The translations under genes were made by a program, and so were the position numbers. A stretch of 48,918 nucleotides of DNA. Origin: Prochlorococcus sp. AG-402-M18. GTDB lineage: Bacteria > Cyanobacteriota > Cyanobacteriia > PCC-6307 > Cyanobiaceae. Under the pieces are notes generated by a model, which was not told where the DNA came from, ran no database searches, and saw only the letters and a list, made by a program, of their open reading frames with translations. The DNA lies in assembly GCA_003216595.1 (NCBI GenBank), contig QCIQ01000011.1:1-48918 (forward strand). Reading direction: 5' to 3'. This document shows, one piece after another, positions 32,936 through 42,392 of this stretch (the first letter of the stretch is position 1; each line of letters opens with the position of its first letter).

Positions 32936-33925
32936 GTGAGATTCCACATACAACAGGAAAGTGAGATACCTGCATCAAGTCAGTTATATAACCAAATTTG
33001 TTTTGCTATTGCAGCAAGGCATTACCCCCCTGGACATAGGTTGCCCAGTACAAGGCAACTTGCGATGCAAACGGGTTTACATCGAAACACAATAAGCAAA
33101 GTTTATAGACAGCTAGAGACCGATGGCGTTGTTGAAGCTATTGCAGGGTCAGGTATTTATGTTCGAGATCAGCAAAAACAAAAAGATTTAAAAAGTACCT
33201 CCAATTCAATTCGAAAAAAAGGTATTCAAGATGTGGACCATGAAGTTCGAAAAAGCATTGATGAACTTTTAAATGCTGGATGCACCTTACAGCAAACGAG
33301 AGAATTATTTACTCGAGAAATCGATTGGAGACTTAGATGTGGAGCCCGCTTACTTGTCAGCACTCCGAGAGAAGATATAGGCGCATCATTGCTAATTGCA
33401 GAAGAATTGGCACCGCATTTAGATGTTCCAGTAGAGGTTGTACCAATGGAAGAGTTAGAGAGTGTATTAGAAAGCTCAAGTAAAGGAACAGTCGTAACTA
33501 GTAGATATTTTTTACAACCTTTAGAGGAATTAGCCAAGCGCCATAAGGTAAGAGCCGTAGCAGTAGATTTAAGCGATTTTCAAAAAGAACTCAACATTTT
33601 AAAAAAGCTGCGCTCTGGGAGTTGTGTAGGGATAGTTAGTATCAGCCCAGGAATATTAAGGGCAGCAGAGGTGATTTTACACAGTATGCGAGGTAATGAA
33701 TTACTTCTAATGACTGCAAATCCTGATGTAGGAAGTCGTCTCATTGCCTTATTAAGAGCAGCTAGTCACGTAATTTGTGATAGTCCTAGTTTGCCTGTTA
33801 TTGAACATACTTTGCGACAAAACAGATCCCAATTAATGCGAATGCCACAAATTCATTGTGCGCAAAAGTATCTGAGCGACTCTACAATTGAAGAGTTGAG
33901 TAAGGAGATTGGACTTCTCGAGTAG
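32936..33925 (+). CDS. GntR-family transcriptional regulator
   Basis: The N-terminal 75 residues are a GntR winged helix (SQLYNQICFAIAARHYPPGHRLPSTRQLAMQTGLHRNTISKVYRQLETDGVVEAIAGSGIYV). The remaining 250 residues do not show an FCD, UTRA or aminotransferase signature that I recognise. They contain a putative linker helix (residues about 100-135) and an alpha/beta region (about 140-300) with VEVVPMEEL and GIVSISPGI. The latter could be a small-molecule binding or periplasmic-protein-like fold. The start is GTG at 32936. The ligand is unknown. It lies between infC and cysE on the same strand, which suggests no specific target; a tandem inverted repeat upstream may be its own operator. Confidence 0.82.
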   Translation: MRFHIQQESEIPASSQLYNQICFAIAARHYPPGHRLPSTRQLAMQTGLHRNTISKVYRQLETDGVVEAIAGSGIYVRDQQKQKDLKSTSNSIRKKGIQDVDHEVRKSIDELLNAGCTLQQTRELFTREIDWRLRCGARLLVSTPREDIGASLLIAEELAPHLDVPVEVVPMEELESVLESSSKGTVVTSRYFLQPLEELAKRHKVRAVAVDLSDFQKELNILKKLRSGSCVGIVSISPGILRAAEVILHSMRGNELLLMTANPDVGSRLIALLRAASHVICDSPSLPVIEHTLRQNRSQLMRMPQIHCAQKYLSDSTIEELSKEIGLLE

Positions 33926-33943
33926 ACATTACATATTTAATCA

Positions 33944-34687
33944 ATGTTTCGATCACTCAAAGCAGATTTCGCAATAATTAAAGAGAGAGATCCAGCCGCA
34001 AGGGGTGTTTGGGAAATTATCTTTTGTTATCCAGGCTTTCAAGCCCTAGTAATGCATCGAATCAGTCATAAACTTTGGAAATGCAACCTTCCTCTTTTCC
34101 CAAGGTTAATTAGCCACTTTACTAGATTTTTCACTGGTGTAGAGATTCATCCAGGCGCGAGGATTGGTAAAGGGGTATTTATAGATCATGGAATGGGTGT
34201 TGTAATTGGAGAAACAAGTGAAATTGGAGATCGATGCTTGTTATATCAAGGAGTTACTTTAGGTGGTACTGGGAAAGAAAGCGGAAAAAGACACCCTACT
34301 CTTGAATCTAATGTCGTTGTGGGGGCTGGAGCAAAAGTGCTTGGAGGAATTTCCGTCGGAACTAATACTAGGATTGGAGCAGGATCAGTTGTAGTCAAAA
34401 ATGTTGCAGCAAACAGTACAGTTGTAGGCATCCCTGGACGAATAGTTCATCAAAGTGGCGTAAAAATAAATCCTTTAGCTCACTCTGCACTTCCAGATAC
34501 AGAAGCCAACGTACTTAGAAATCTTATGGAAAGAATTGATCAATTAGAAAGTGATATTTTAGGCCTGCAAGATTTAGTAGTTAATATTCAAACTAATCGG
34601 AAAAAAGAAGATATAATCATTGGCGAATCACAAAATATAAGAGATAAAGAAATTATTGAATTTATCGGAGATGACATAAACGAATAA
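33944..34687 (+). CDS. cysE: Serine O-acetyltransferase
   Basis: CysE acetylates serine to O-acetylserine, the acceptor for sulfide in cysteine synthesis, and is feedback-inhibited by cysteine. The N-terminal helical part (residues 1-60, with IIFCYPGFQALVMHRISHKLW) is followed by the left-handed beta-helix of hexapeptide repeats. The helix has the catalytic-site residues in FIDHGMGVVIGETSEIGD and LGGTGKESGKRHPTL. A C-terminal extension (about residues 175-247) is acidic and unconserved. Start is ATG 33944, 18 bases after the regulator gene. It is convergent with the wzm gene at 34719. Confidence 0.94.
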   Translation: MFRSLKADFAIIKERDPAARGVWEIIFCYPGFQALVMHRISHKLWKCNLPLFPRLISHFTRFFTGVEIHPGARIGKGVFIDHGMGVVIGETSEIGDRCLLYQGVTLGGTGKESGKRHPTLESNVVVGAGAKVLGGISVGTNTRIGAGSVVVKNVAANSTVVGIPGRIVHQSGVKINPLAHSALPDTEANVLRNLMERIDQLESDILGLQDLVVNIQTNRKKEDIIIGESQNIRDKEIIEFIGDDINE

Positions 34688-34718
34688 ATTCGTCAAATTT
34701 ATATATCTTATCTGGTAT

Positions 34719-35516
34719 TTATAGCAAAAACGGTAATTTCTTACTCTCAAAGTTCAATAGTTTTATGGTAAAAAATAGCCCTAAAAAATTAAATAATAGT
34801 AGCAAAAATGAATGCTGATAATTTATATAGCCGTTGACTATGCTAATTCTTAGAGGATCTAAGATCTGATATATAAAGTTTATATTTGTAATCCATTCTA
34901 AAGAACCTAAGCTTTCTTTTCTATATAATATTGGTGAAGTTAAAAAAACTAACTGTAGAACTATAGGAACTAACTGTGCAATATCCGTAAAACGAACACT
35001 AATCAAACATATTATTACGGGAAACCAATAAATAAAGATAAATAAATTCAAGAAAGGTATCCATGAATAGATCAATAGATTATTAATTAAAGTGAATTTC
35101 AAAAACAGAAATACAAAAAATACCAATACGAATGATTGAATGAAAGTTTGTAATTGAAAAGACCACTCCTCTAAAGTATAAAAAATAGGCTTCAGATTCA
35201 TATTCTTTATATTTGAAGAATTATGTGCAAAAAGATTAGGCGAATTAGAGATAGACGAGCTTATTGTATTCCAAATGACCAAGCCAAATCCCAAATATAT
35301 AAAATAAGATCTAAAGTCTTCTACTGAAAAAACTGTACCATAAACAATTCCTAAAGTTGCTATAGACAGTAAATTAGAGAAACCTAACCAAAAACTTCCA
35401 AGAGTAGTTCTAGCAAATCTTGCTCTTGATCTTGAGGTAGCTGTATACCACCAAGCTCTCCTAGTTTTAAAAGCAAATTTAAAATTATTCAATAACATTT
35501 TGACGATAATAGTCAT
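34719..35516 (-). CDS. wzm: ABC-2 type polysaccharide exporter permease (Wzm/KpsM-like)
   Basis: A 265-residue inner-membrane permease with about six hydrophobic segments. The motif ARTTLGSFWLGFSNLLSIATLGIVYGTVF (about residues 31-59) is the usual cytoplasmic re-entrant region of Wzm-type permeases. VRFTDIAQLVPIVLQLVFLTSPILY is the conserved late motif. It would move a lipid-linked polysaccharide or capsule glycan across the inner membrane, driven by the ATPase encoded immediately before it. The start overlaps the ATPase stop by 32 bases (14 if ATG 35498 is used). No glycosyltransferase is visible near it, so the glycan is unknown. Confidence 0.9.
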   Translation of the reverse strand: MTIIVKMLLNNFKFAFKTRRAWWYTATSRSRARFARTTLGSFWLGFSNLLSIATLGIVYGTVFSVEDFRSYFIYLGFGLVIWNTISSSISNSPNLFAHNSSNIKNMNLKPIFYTLEEWSFQLQTFIQSFVLVFFVFLFLKFTLINNLLIYSWIPFLNLFIFIYWFPVIICLISVRFTDIAQLVPIVLQLVFLTSPILYRKESLGSLEWITNINFIYQILDPLRISIVNGYINYQHSFLLLLFNFLGLFFTIKLLNFESKKLPFLL

Positions 35517-36870
35517 GTGTATGATAGTAATTCAAAGCAGCATCTAAAGGGCCATCATATGCAATTGATCCATGACTAAAGACAATACCTCGATTACAAA
35601 ACTGTTTTAAAAGCTCTTCAGAATGACTTGCTAAAAGCAGGGTTGCTGCAGATTCCATAAATTGTTTCATTCTCTCTTCAGCTCTATCACAAAAGTCTGC
35701 ATCACCAGTACCAAAACCTTCATCTATTGCTAAACAATCATGAGGACTTGAAGTTAGAATTGAAAAAATTAATCTTGCAGACATACCCTCACTATATGTT
35801 TTTATAGGTAAAGAAATATATGAACCAAGACCTGAAAATTCTATGATTTCATTTAAGAAAGATTCAAAGCCAATGAGGCTATGATTTTTGAGTAAATAAT
35901 GTGCTTTACAAGCATCAACTCCAGAAAGTTCTGAACTAGTCAAAAAAGTTTTTTGAAGCATCGGATAAACTTCTACTAAAACATTAATGTTTCCAGTCGT
36001 AGGGACATAAATCCCTGAAATGAGCCTTAAAAAACTACTTTTACCAGAACCATTATGACCTATCAGACCAACTCTTTCTCCCTTCATAATAGTCAAACTA
36101 ATATTATTTAGTGCAATAATATTAGTTCTATTTTTTGATTGATCTAATGCACCGCCTGTTATATTAATTACTTTCTTTGCAAATCTCTTTGTTAAAGATC
36201 TACTCTCTAAATGATAAATAGGTATAGATAAAGAGAGATCTTTAATTTCTATTGCTGGCTTAGTAAGCATATTTATTGACGTTTCTGACAATGAAAAAAT
36301 ACAATCATTTATCTTATCTATCGAAATTTCCTCAGAGGCTATTTGATTAAAGAACTTAGTGACTTTCATAAATGAATTCCCAGAGATCCAAGGAACTAGA
36401 GAGTCAGGCTTATATAAATTAATTAAACTAATACTCTTACCAATTTGCTCGGTAAATAATTTAGCTGCAAGAACTTTATTTTGGAGGATTTGAAGATCAT
36501 TTTTAACTTGCTCACTATCAACTGAGTAAGGCTTAATAGTTGAGTAAACTAAATCATATAAAATATCTGAAATTTTGTATTCTTTACTATCAACCATTTC
36601 TATCCAATACTTCAAACCATCAAAATCGGCTTTTCTATTAAATAGATTTAAATACAACTTATTAATCCTAAAATCAACAGGTTTATCATGAGCAATATAA
36701 TTTATATATTCATCTTGTCTTGATAATTCACTAGATATTTCTCTAATGCTAATTGCTTCCTTAGAACGTGAAAGCCAATAATTTATTCCTGATGGATCTC
36801 CTGGTCTCCCAAAATAAGCTATATATAATTTTTGCAACTCATTTGAATCAACCTTAATCATATGAATCAA
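35485..36870 (-). CDS. wzt: Polysaccharide ABC exporter ATPase (Wzt/KpsT-like) with N-terminal DUF4214-type repeats
   Basis: The C-terminal half is the ATPase of a polysaccharide exporter: Walker A GHNGSGKSS (residues 271-279), signature YSEGM (about 358-362), Walker B LAIDEGFGTGD (about 377-387) and HSEEL. The N-terminal ~110 residues are unexpected. They hold two repeats of the DUF4214 pattern, LYIAYFGRPGDPSGINYW near residue 15 and LYLNLFNRKADFDGLKYW near 72. These closely resemble repeats at the C-terminus of the metalloprotease at 41107. A linker of about 110 residues follows. There is no C-terminal glycan-binding domain of the Wzt kind, because the protein ends soon after the ATPase. 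It starts 14 bases after secA, on the same strand. Confidence 0.9.
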   Translation of the reverse strand: MIHMIKVDSNELQKLYIAYFGRPGDPSGINYWLSRSKEAISIREISSELSRQDEYINYIAHDKPVDFRINKLYLNLFNRKADFDGLKYWIEMVDSKEYKISDILYDLVYSTIKPYSVDSEQVKNDLQILQNKVLAAKLFTEQIGKSISLINLYKPDSLVPWISGNSFMKVTKFFNQIASEEISIDKINDCIFSLSETSINMLTKPAIEIKDLSLSIPIYHLESRSLTKRFAKKVINITGGALDQSKNRTNIIALNNISLTIMKGERVGLIGHNGSGKSSFLRLISGIYVPTTGNINVLVEVYPMLQKTFLTSSELSGVDACKAHYLLKNHSLIGFESFLNEIIEFSGLGSYISLPIKTYSEGMSARLIFSILTSSPHDCLAIDEGFGTGDADFCDRAEERMKQFMESAATLLLASHSEELLKQFCNRGIVFSHGSIAYDGPLDAALNYYHTHDYYRQNVIE

Positions 36871-36884
36871 TTAAATAATTAATT

Positions 36885-39719
36885 TTATGCTTCTACTTTC
36901 TTTTGCGCTGGTTGAAACATAAACATAGAATAAATTACATTTCTTCTCATATTGATCATCATATCCAGAAACATATCATAGCCTTCATTTTTATATTCAA
37001 TTAAAGGATCTTTTTGTCCATATCCTCTTAAGCCTACTGATTCTCTTAAAGAATCCATTGACTGTAAATGTTCCCTCCAAAGAGTATCTAATTGCTGAAG
37101 TATAAAGAATCTCTCAGCTTGCCTCATTATTCCTGGATGCGTTTGTTCTACTTGAGCTTCCTTTAAATCGTAAGCATTTCTAAGCTGCTCTTTCAAAAAA
37201 TCTTTTAATTCATTTTTATTTAATCCAAGCAAATCTTCAGATTTAAGATCATCCAATAAATAGATAAATTCTTGAACCTTAGATACTAAATTAGTCAAGT
37301 CCCACTCTTCGGGTGGCAAGTCTTCATTAACATATGCTTCAACTATTTCCTCCATTGTTCTTTGACCATACCCAATAACTTGAAGCTTCAATTCTCTACC
37401 ATCTAATACCCGTCTTCTCTCTGAATAAACAGCTTTTCTCTGGTTATTCATCACTTCATCATATTCAAATATTTGTTTTCTAATATCGTAATAATAAGTT
37501 TCAACTTTTTTTTGGGCACCTTCTAAAGAACGAGTAAGCATTCCAGATTCAATAGGCATATCTTCTTCAACCCGAAAAGCATTCATAAGTCCTGCTACTC
37601 TATCTCCTCCAAAAATACGAAGAAGATTATCCTCTAACGATAAAAAGAAACGAGTACTTCCTAAATCTCCTTGTCGCCCAGCTCTACCTCTTAATTGATT
37701 ATCAACTCTCCTCGACTCATGACGTTCAGTACCAATTACATGCAACCCACCAGCCTGCCGTACTTTTTCCTCTTCACTCAGCAAAACCTCTTCATACTCT
37801 TTTTTTATAATTTGTATCGCACTTCTTAATTCCATAATATTTTTATCAAGAGTGGGGGTTTTTTCAGCCGCAGTAGCAATATAATCATCAAGTTCAATTG
37901 AACTTAATGCTCTATCTCCCCATTCTTTGACCAATTTAGAAGACAAAGAAACTAGTTTTTGATCTGTATCTTCAGTCAATAAAACAGGAAATATATTGTT
38001 TAAAGATTCGGATTGAATTTTTTTTGAGCTATTAGTTTTCGAATTTCTATCTTCCTTAAATCCATCTGCCTGAGTCTTCCTTTGAAGAGGAATCGGAGGC
38101 TTATGACCTTCTTCAGGTTTAACTAAACGATTACTAAGAATTTCCTTTATTTTCAATCTGGCCATATAATCGCTATTACCGCCAAGAATAATATCCGTTC
38201 CTCTTCCAGCCATGTTAGTTGCAATAGTGACAGCACCTGCTCTGCCTGCTTGAGCAACTATTTCAGCTTCTCTCTCAACATTTTCTGGTTTTGCATTTAG
38301 TAAATTATGAGGTATTTGCTGCTCTGATAAAAGAGAACTAAGCAACTCACTCTTTTCCACACTGGTCGTTCCTACAAGAACTGGTCTTCCTTTGGCATGA
38401 ATCTGAGCGGTTTCTTTTGCAACTGCTCTCCATTTTGCTGGCTCAGTTTTAAATACTTGATCAACCCAATCTTCTCGGGATATCTTCCTGTTGGTTGGAA
38501 TAACTGTGGTTTCTAATTTATATGTTTTTTCGAATTCAACTTCCTCTGTTTTGGCAGTTCCTGTCATTCCCGACAGTCTTGGATATAGAAGAAAGAAATT
38601 TTGGTATGTAATTGAAGCCAAAGTTTGAGTCTCTGGCTGTATTTGAAGATTTTCTTTAGCTTCAATTGCTTGATGTTGCCCATCACTCCAACGTCTTCCA
38701 GGCATAACTCTGCCGGTAAATTCATCAACAATTACAGCTTCATCATTTCGCACGATGTAATTGACATCTTTGACAAAAAGTTCTTTAGCCTTTAAGGCAT
38801 TTGTTACATAATGAGCCCAGGGATCTTTTGGATCAAATAAGTCTTGAACATTTAGAAGCTTTTCTGTTTTAGCAAAGCCTTCATCAGTGAGAATACAACT
38901 CCTTTGTTTCTCATCTACCTCATAATCTCCCTCTGGATCAATTCCATCTTTACTAGTGTCTATAGCTCTTTTTAAATTTGCTACAACTTCAGCAGCTTTT
39001 TGGTATTTTTCTTGTGGTCTCTCTACTTGGCCCGAAATAATTAAAGGAGTTCGAGCTTCATCTATCAAAATCGAATCAACTTCATCTATGACACAAAATT
39101 GAAAGTTTTTTTGAACAATTTCAGATTGATCAGCAGCCATATTATCTCGCAAATAATCAAACCCAAGCTCAGAATTTGTTGCATAGGTAATATCACAATC
39201 GTAATTTTTTTTTCTTTCCAACGGAGACATTGATTGCTGTACCAAGCCAACACTTAAACCAAGAAAACGATGGATTTGGCCCATCCATTCCGCATCTCTT
39301 CTTGCAAGGTAATCATTCACAGTAACAACATGGACTCCTCTTCCTGTGAGGGCATTCAAATAACTAGGCAAGGTTGCAACCAACGTTTTACCTTCTCCTG
39401 TTTTCATTTCAGCGATTTGCCCTTCATGAAGAACCATTCCTCCAATTAGTTGAACATCGAAATGCCTCATACCCAAAACTCTTTTCGAAGCTTCTCTAAC
39501 TACCGCGAAAGCTTCTGGAAGTAAGTCGTCTAGGCAAGAAAGTTGTTTTTCGTAAGTAGGTATTTTTGCTAGTCTATTTCGAAAATCGACAGTTCGAGAC
39601 CTTAACTGATCATCGCTGAGGCCAATCAAGTCCTCTTCAAAAATATTGATATCCGAAACTATCGGATAATAACGTTTAAGCTTTCGAGTATTAGGATCAC
39701 CTAGCAACTTTGAAAACAT
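36885..39719 (-). CDS. secA: Preprotein translocase ATPase SecA
   Basis: SecA is the motor that pushes unfolded preproteins through SecYEG. Nucleotide-binding fold motifs are present: [14 protein letters not shown] (about residue 105), [14 protein letters not shown], and [14 protein letters not shown] for the second fold. The preprotein cross-linking and scaffold domains continue to the end. Between the two halves is an insertion of roughly 70 residues (about 550-620, rich in Lys, Ser and Asn), seen in picocyanobacterial SecA as I recall it. The C-terminal zinc finger of E. coli SecA is absent. The length of 944 residues is normal for the group. The wzt gene begins 14 bases past its stop. Confidence 0.97.
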   Translation of the reverse strand: MFSKLLGDPNTRKLKRYYPIVSDINIFEEDLIGLSDDQLRSRTVDFRNRLAKIPTYEKQLSCLDDLLPEAFAVVREASKRVLGMRHFDVQLIGGMVLHEGQIAEMKTGEGKTLVATLPSYLNALTGRGVHVVTVNDYLARRDAEWMGQIHRFLGLSVGLVQQSMSPLERKKNYDCDITYATNSELGFDYLRDNMAADQSEIVQKNFQFCVIDEVDSILIDEARTPLIISGQVERPQEKYQKAAEVVANLKRAIDTSKDGIDPEGDYEVDEKQRSCILTDEGFAKTEKLLNVQDLFDPKDPWAHYVTNALKAKELFVKDVNYIVRNDEAVIVDEFTGRVMPGRRWSDGQHQAIEAKENLQIQPETQTLASITYQNFFLLYPRLSGMTGTAKTEEVEFEKTYKLETTVIPTNRKISREDWVDQVFKTEPAKWRAVAKETAQIHAKGRPVLVGTTSVEKSELLSSLLSEQQIPHNLLNAKPENVEREAEIVAQAGRAGAVTIATNMAGRGTDIILGGNSDYMARLKIKEILSNRLVKPEEGHKPPIPLQRKTQADGFKEDRNSKTNSSKKIQSESLNNIFPVLLTEDTDQKLVSLSSKLVKEWGDRALSSIELDDYIATAAEKTPTLDKNIMELRSAIQIIKKEYEEVLLSEEEKVRQAGGLHVIGTERHESRRVDNQLRGRAGRQGDLGSTRFFLSLEDNLLRIFGGDRVAGLMNAFRVEEDMPIESGMLTRSLEGAQKKVETYYYDIRKQIFEYDEVMNNQRKAVYSERRRVLDGRELKLQVIGYGQRTMEEIVEAYVNEDLPPEEWDLTNLVSKVQEFIYLLDDLKSEDLLGLNKNELKDFLKEQLRNAYDLKEAQVEQTHPGIMRQAERFFILQQLDTLWREHLQSMDSLRESVGLRGYGQKDPLIEYKNEGYDMFLDMMINMRRNVIYSMFMFQPAQKKVEA

Positions 39720-39870
39720 CTATTCTTGTATTAATTAATTAATTATATAATAATACATTTTTAGACTGGTATATTCAAAAATAATTAATTCAAATATCAT
39801 TAAATAATAAAATCAAATTAAATTAAATTAAAAATAATTCATTAAAAGGATTAAAATTTATTATTAACAA

Positions 39871-39898
39871 TTTAATTCTCTTTATATTTCTGTATAAT
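39871..39898 (+). promoter_or_regulatory. Possible promoter for gmd
   Basis: TATAAT at 39893-39898 is a perfect -10 box with TTTAAT 16 bases upstream as a poor -35. Transcription would begin near 39905, about 70 bases before the gmd GTG. The rest of the 39720-39973 gap is AT-rich with short runs of ATTAAT and holds no other element that I can support. Such boxes arise easily by chance in this base composition. Confidence 0.25.
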
Positions 39899-39973
39899 TG
39901 ATTATCTACTCAAAGCTCAATTAATTATAAATCAACAATGCTGTAAAATCTGAAACAACAATTATAAAGATAA

Positions 39974-41038
39974 GTGAGCTTAAGAAAAACTGCTCTGATT
40001 ACTGGTATTACTGGACAAGATGGTAGCTACCTTGCCGAACTACTTATTGAAAAAGGTTACGAAGTCCACGGCTTAGTGAGAAGGTGTAGCTTTCCAAATA
40101 CTTCCAGAATTGAGGGGCTTTTAAAAGCAAATAATATCCAACTTCATTACGGTGATTTATGTGATAGCTTAAGTGTTATTAGAATTATTGACAAAATTAA
40201 ACCTGAAGAAATCTATAATCTAGGAGCACAAAGTCATGTTGGAATAAGTTTTGATCAACCTGAACATACAGCTGAAACAGATGCTTTAGGTCCATTAAGA
40301 ATACTTGAGGCAATTAGAATCCTAGGATTAACCAAAAAGACAAAAGTATATCAAGCAAGTACATCTGAACTATTTGGGAAGGTAAAAGAAATACCACAAT
40401 CAGAGGAAACTCCTTTCTACCCAAGAAGTCCATATGGTGTGGCAAAGCTATATGCGTATTGGATAACAATTAATTATCGCGAATCATATGGAATATTTGC
40501 TTGTAATGGAGTACTTTTCAATCATGAATCTCCAAGACGAGGAGAAAATTTCGTAACTAGAAAAATCACACTGGGACTATGTAGGATTGATTTAGGGCTT
40601 CAAAAATGTTTATTCCTTGGAAATCTTGATTCAAAAAGAGACTGGGGTCATGCAAAGGAATTTGTGGAGATGCAATGGCGAATGCTACAGCAAGATGAAC
40701 CGGAAGATTTTGTTATCTCAACTGGAAGACAATCGTCCGTTCGAGATTTTATTGAATTATCCGCTCAACATTTAAATTGGGAAGGAATCATATGGGAGGG
40801 AGAAGGGATCAATGAAATTGGTCGTCGCAGGGACAATGGCAAAATTGTTATTAAAGTTTCTCCTGAATTCTTTCGGCCATCAGAAGTAGAAACTCTCTTA
40901 GGAAATTCTAATAAAGCCCTAAAAAAATTAAATTGGCAACCAAAAATTAGTTTAAGTGATCTCGTTAAAGAAATGTTAGAAAGTGATAAAGAGTATGCTC
41001 AAAAACAAGAGTTATTGATTAAGAAATCTACCAAATAA
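39974..41038 (+). CDS. gmd: GDP-mannose 4,6-dehydratase
   Basis: Gmd converts GDP-D-mannose to GDP-4-keto-6-deoxymannose, the branch point to GDP-fucose, GDP-rhamnose and GDP-perosamine. The Rossmann motif [16 protein letters not shown] is near residue 10. The NADP-binding arginine follows in [14 protein letters not shown], the catalytic TSELFG and [15 protein letters not shown] (Tyr-x3-Lys) lie mid-protein, and [17 protein letters not shown] comes after. Start is GTG at 39974. Length is 354 residues. The usual partner GDP-fucose synthase (fcl) is not next to it or in the window, so the final sugar cannot be named. GDP-mannose could come from the ManC at 587. Confidence 0.95.
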   Translation: MSLRKTALITGITGQDGSYLAELLIEKGYEVHGLVRRCSFPNTSRIEGLLKANNIQLHYGDLCDSLSVIRIIDKIKPEEIYNLGAQSHVGISFDQPEHTAETDALGPLRILEAIRILGLTKKTKVYQASTSELFGKVKEIPQSEETPFYPRSPYGVAKLYAYWITINYRESYGIFACNGVLFNHESPRRGENFVTRKITLGLCRIDLGLQKCLFLGNLDSKRDWGHAKEFVEMQWRMLQQDEPEDFVISTGRQSSVRDFIELSAQHLNWEGIIWEGEGINEIGRRRDNGKIVIKVSPEFFRPSEVETLLGNSNKALKKLNWQPKISLSDLVKEMLESDKEYAQKQELLIKKSTK

Positions 41039-41106
41039 ATTTCTACTTAGTAAACCAAACACACGTAATATAAAATCGCTAAAATTGAAATATTGATCAA
41101 TTCGAA

Positions 41107-42285
41107 ATGAAACTCGACTACAAAGGATTAATAGATCAAAACTTAGCTGCCCATACACAAGAATCAATCGATATCAATAAACCGGAAAAAATCACCTATT
41201 ACATAAATAATACAACTGGATGGGAATACCTAGATAGTTATTCTTTTGAAAATGGTCAGAGTAATATTATAAGAAATAACATTAATTTATATAATTTAGC
41301 TCACAGTGAGAGCAATGTATCCTTCATAAGAGATTTATTCAACAAAGTTGATTCAATAATAGACTTAGACTTTGAGGAAATGAGTCATAACAATGGTTCC
41401 TTAATTGATATCTATTCAGTAAAAAGCTCCACAAGTATGGGTTTAGATGTTGTTGGTCAAGCCATAAGACAAGCATCAAGTGCTGGGAAATGGTGGGACA
41501 TCTTATGGAAAAATACTAATAGCCGTGAGAAAGAAAGTTTATTAGATCAACATACAATTATCCATGAACTTGGCCATGTACTTGGTCTTTCTCATCCTTT
41601 CGATGATCCATTTAATGAGATGTGGAGTACTGACAATACTGTTATGTCATACAATCAAAGTCCAGATGGCTGGGATACTTGGTATTCTCAAGAAGATATT
41701 TTAGCTCTAACTAGTCTATGGGGAAGAGAAGACGACGAAGGTTATATAACTTTTGATGCAAATAGTGCCGACTTTAAATTTTCAAGAGATGAAAATAAAA
41801 ACTATTTAATAACAACTCAAATAGGAAAAGAGAATATAAGCCATCTTGATAAGATAAATTTTTCGGATAAAACTCTATATTTAAAAAAAGATATTATTAA
41901 AGTTTTTGACCTTATCACTGGCATGGAAGATATTTCTAGTCAAATTTACAGGCTATATAATGCAGCCTTCAACAGGTTTCCAGATATTGAGGGGTTTAAT
42001 TATTGGATCTCTAAAAATAGTTCGCATGAAAATAGCTATAGGCAGACAGCAGCATCTTTTCTTCAATCCCAAGAATTTACTAATACATACGGTCCAGAAA
42101 TGACAAATATAGAATATGTCAACCAACTTTACATGAATGTTTTAAATCGAAAGGCTGATCAAGAAGGAGAAAAATATTGGTTAGGGCAATTAGATTCTAA
42201 ACGAGAAGTTAGAGAGGAAGTTCTTATGGGTTTTTCTGAATCAGCAGAAAACAAATTACTTTTCATGAGTGAGATTGGCATGTAA
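41107..42285 (+). CDS. Serralysin/matrixin-like zinc metalloprotease with C-terminal DUF4214-type repeats
   Basis: The zinc-binding motif HELGHVLGLSH spans residues 153-163 and the Met-turn TVMSYN follows near 180, the metzincin pattern of serralysins and matrixins. The domain ends near residue 215. A short beta-rich stretch follows (about 220-265, with the serralysin-like INFSDKTLYLKKDII). Then come two DUF4214-type repeats at about 278-330 and 333-388 (LYNAAFNRFPDIEGFNYW and LYMNVLNRKADQEGEKYW). No signal peptide and no glycine-rich RTX nonapeptides are seen. With a HlyB/HlyD pair just downstream, type I secretion through a C-terminal signal is the best guess. All zinc ligands are present, so it should be active. 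It is 68 bases after gmd. Confidence 0.88.
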   Translation: MKLDYKGLIDQNLAAHTQESIDINKPEKITYYINNTTGWEYLDSYSFENGQSNIIRNNINLYNLAHSESNVSFIRDLFNKVDSIIDLDFEEMSHNNGSLIDIYSVKSSTSMGLDVVGQAIRQASSAGKWWDILWKNTNSREKESLLDQHTIIHELGHVLGLSHPFDDPFNEMWSTDNTVMSYNQSPDGWDTWYSQEDILALTSLWGREDDEGYITFDANSADFKFSRDENKNYLITTQIGKENISHLDKINFSDKTLYLKKDIIKVFDLITGMEDISSQIYRLYNAAFNRFPDIEGFNYWISKNSSHENSYRQTAASFLQSQEFTNTYGPEMTNIEYVNQLYMNVLNRKADQEGEKYWLGQLDSKREVREEVLMGFSESAENKLLFMSEIGM

Positions 42286-42392
42286 CTAACAAATACCCAT
42301 AATTTTAAGAGTAAACAATGGTACGGATATCCCATATTTTTGAAGTTGAGGGTGTAATGTAGCTTTAACAAGATTTCTAATTTTTTTTTCAC

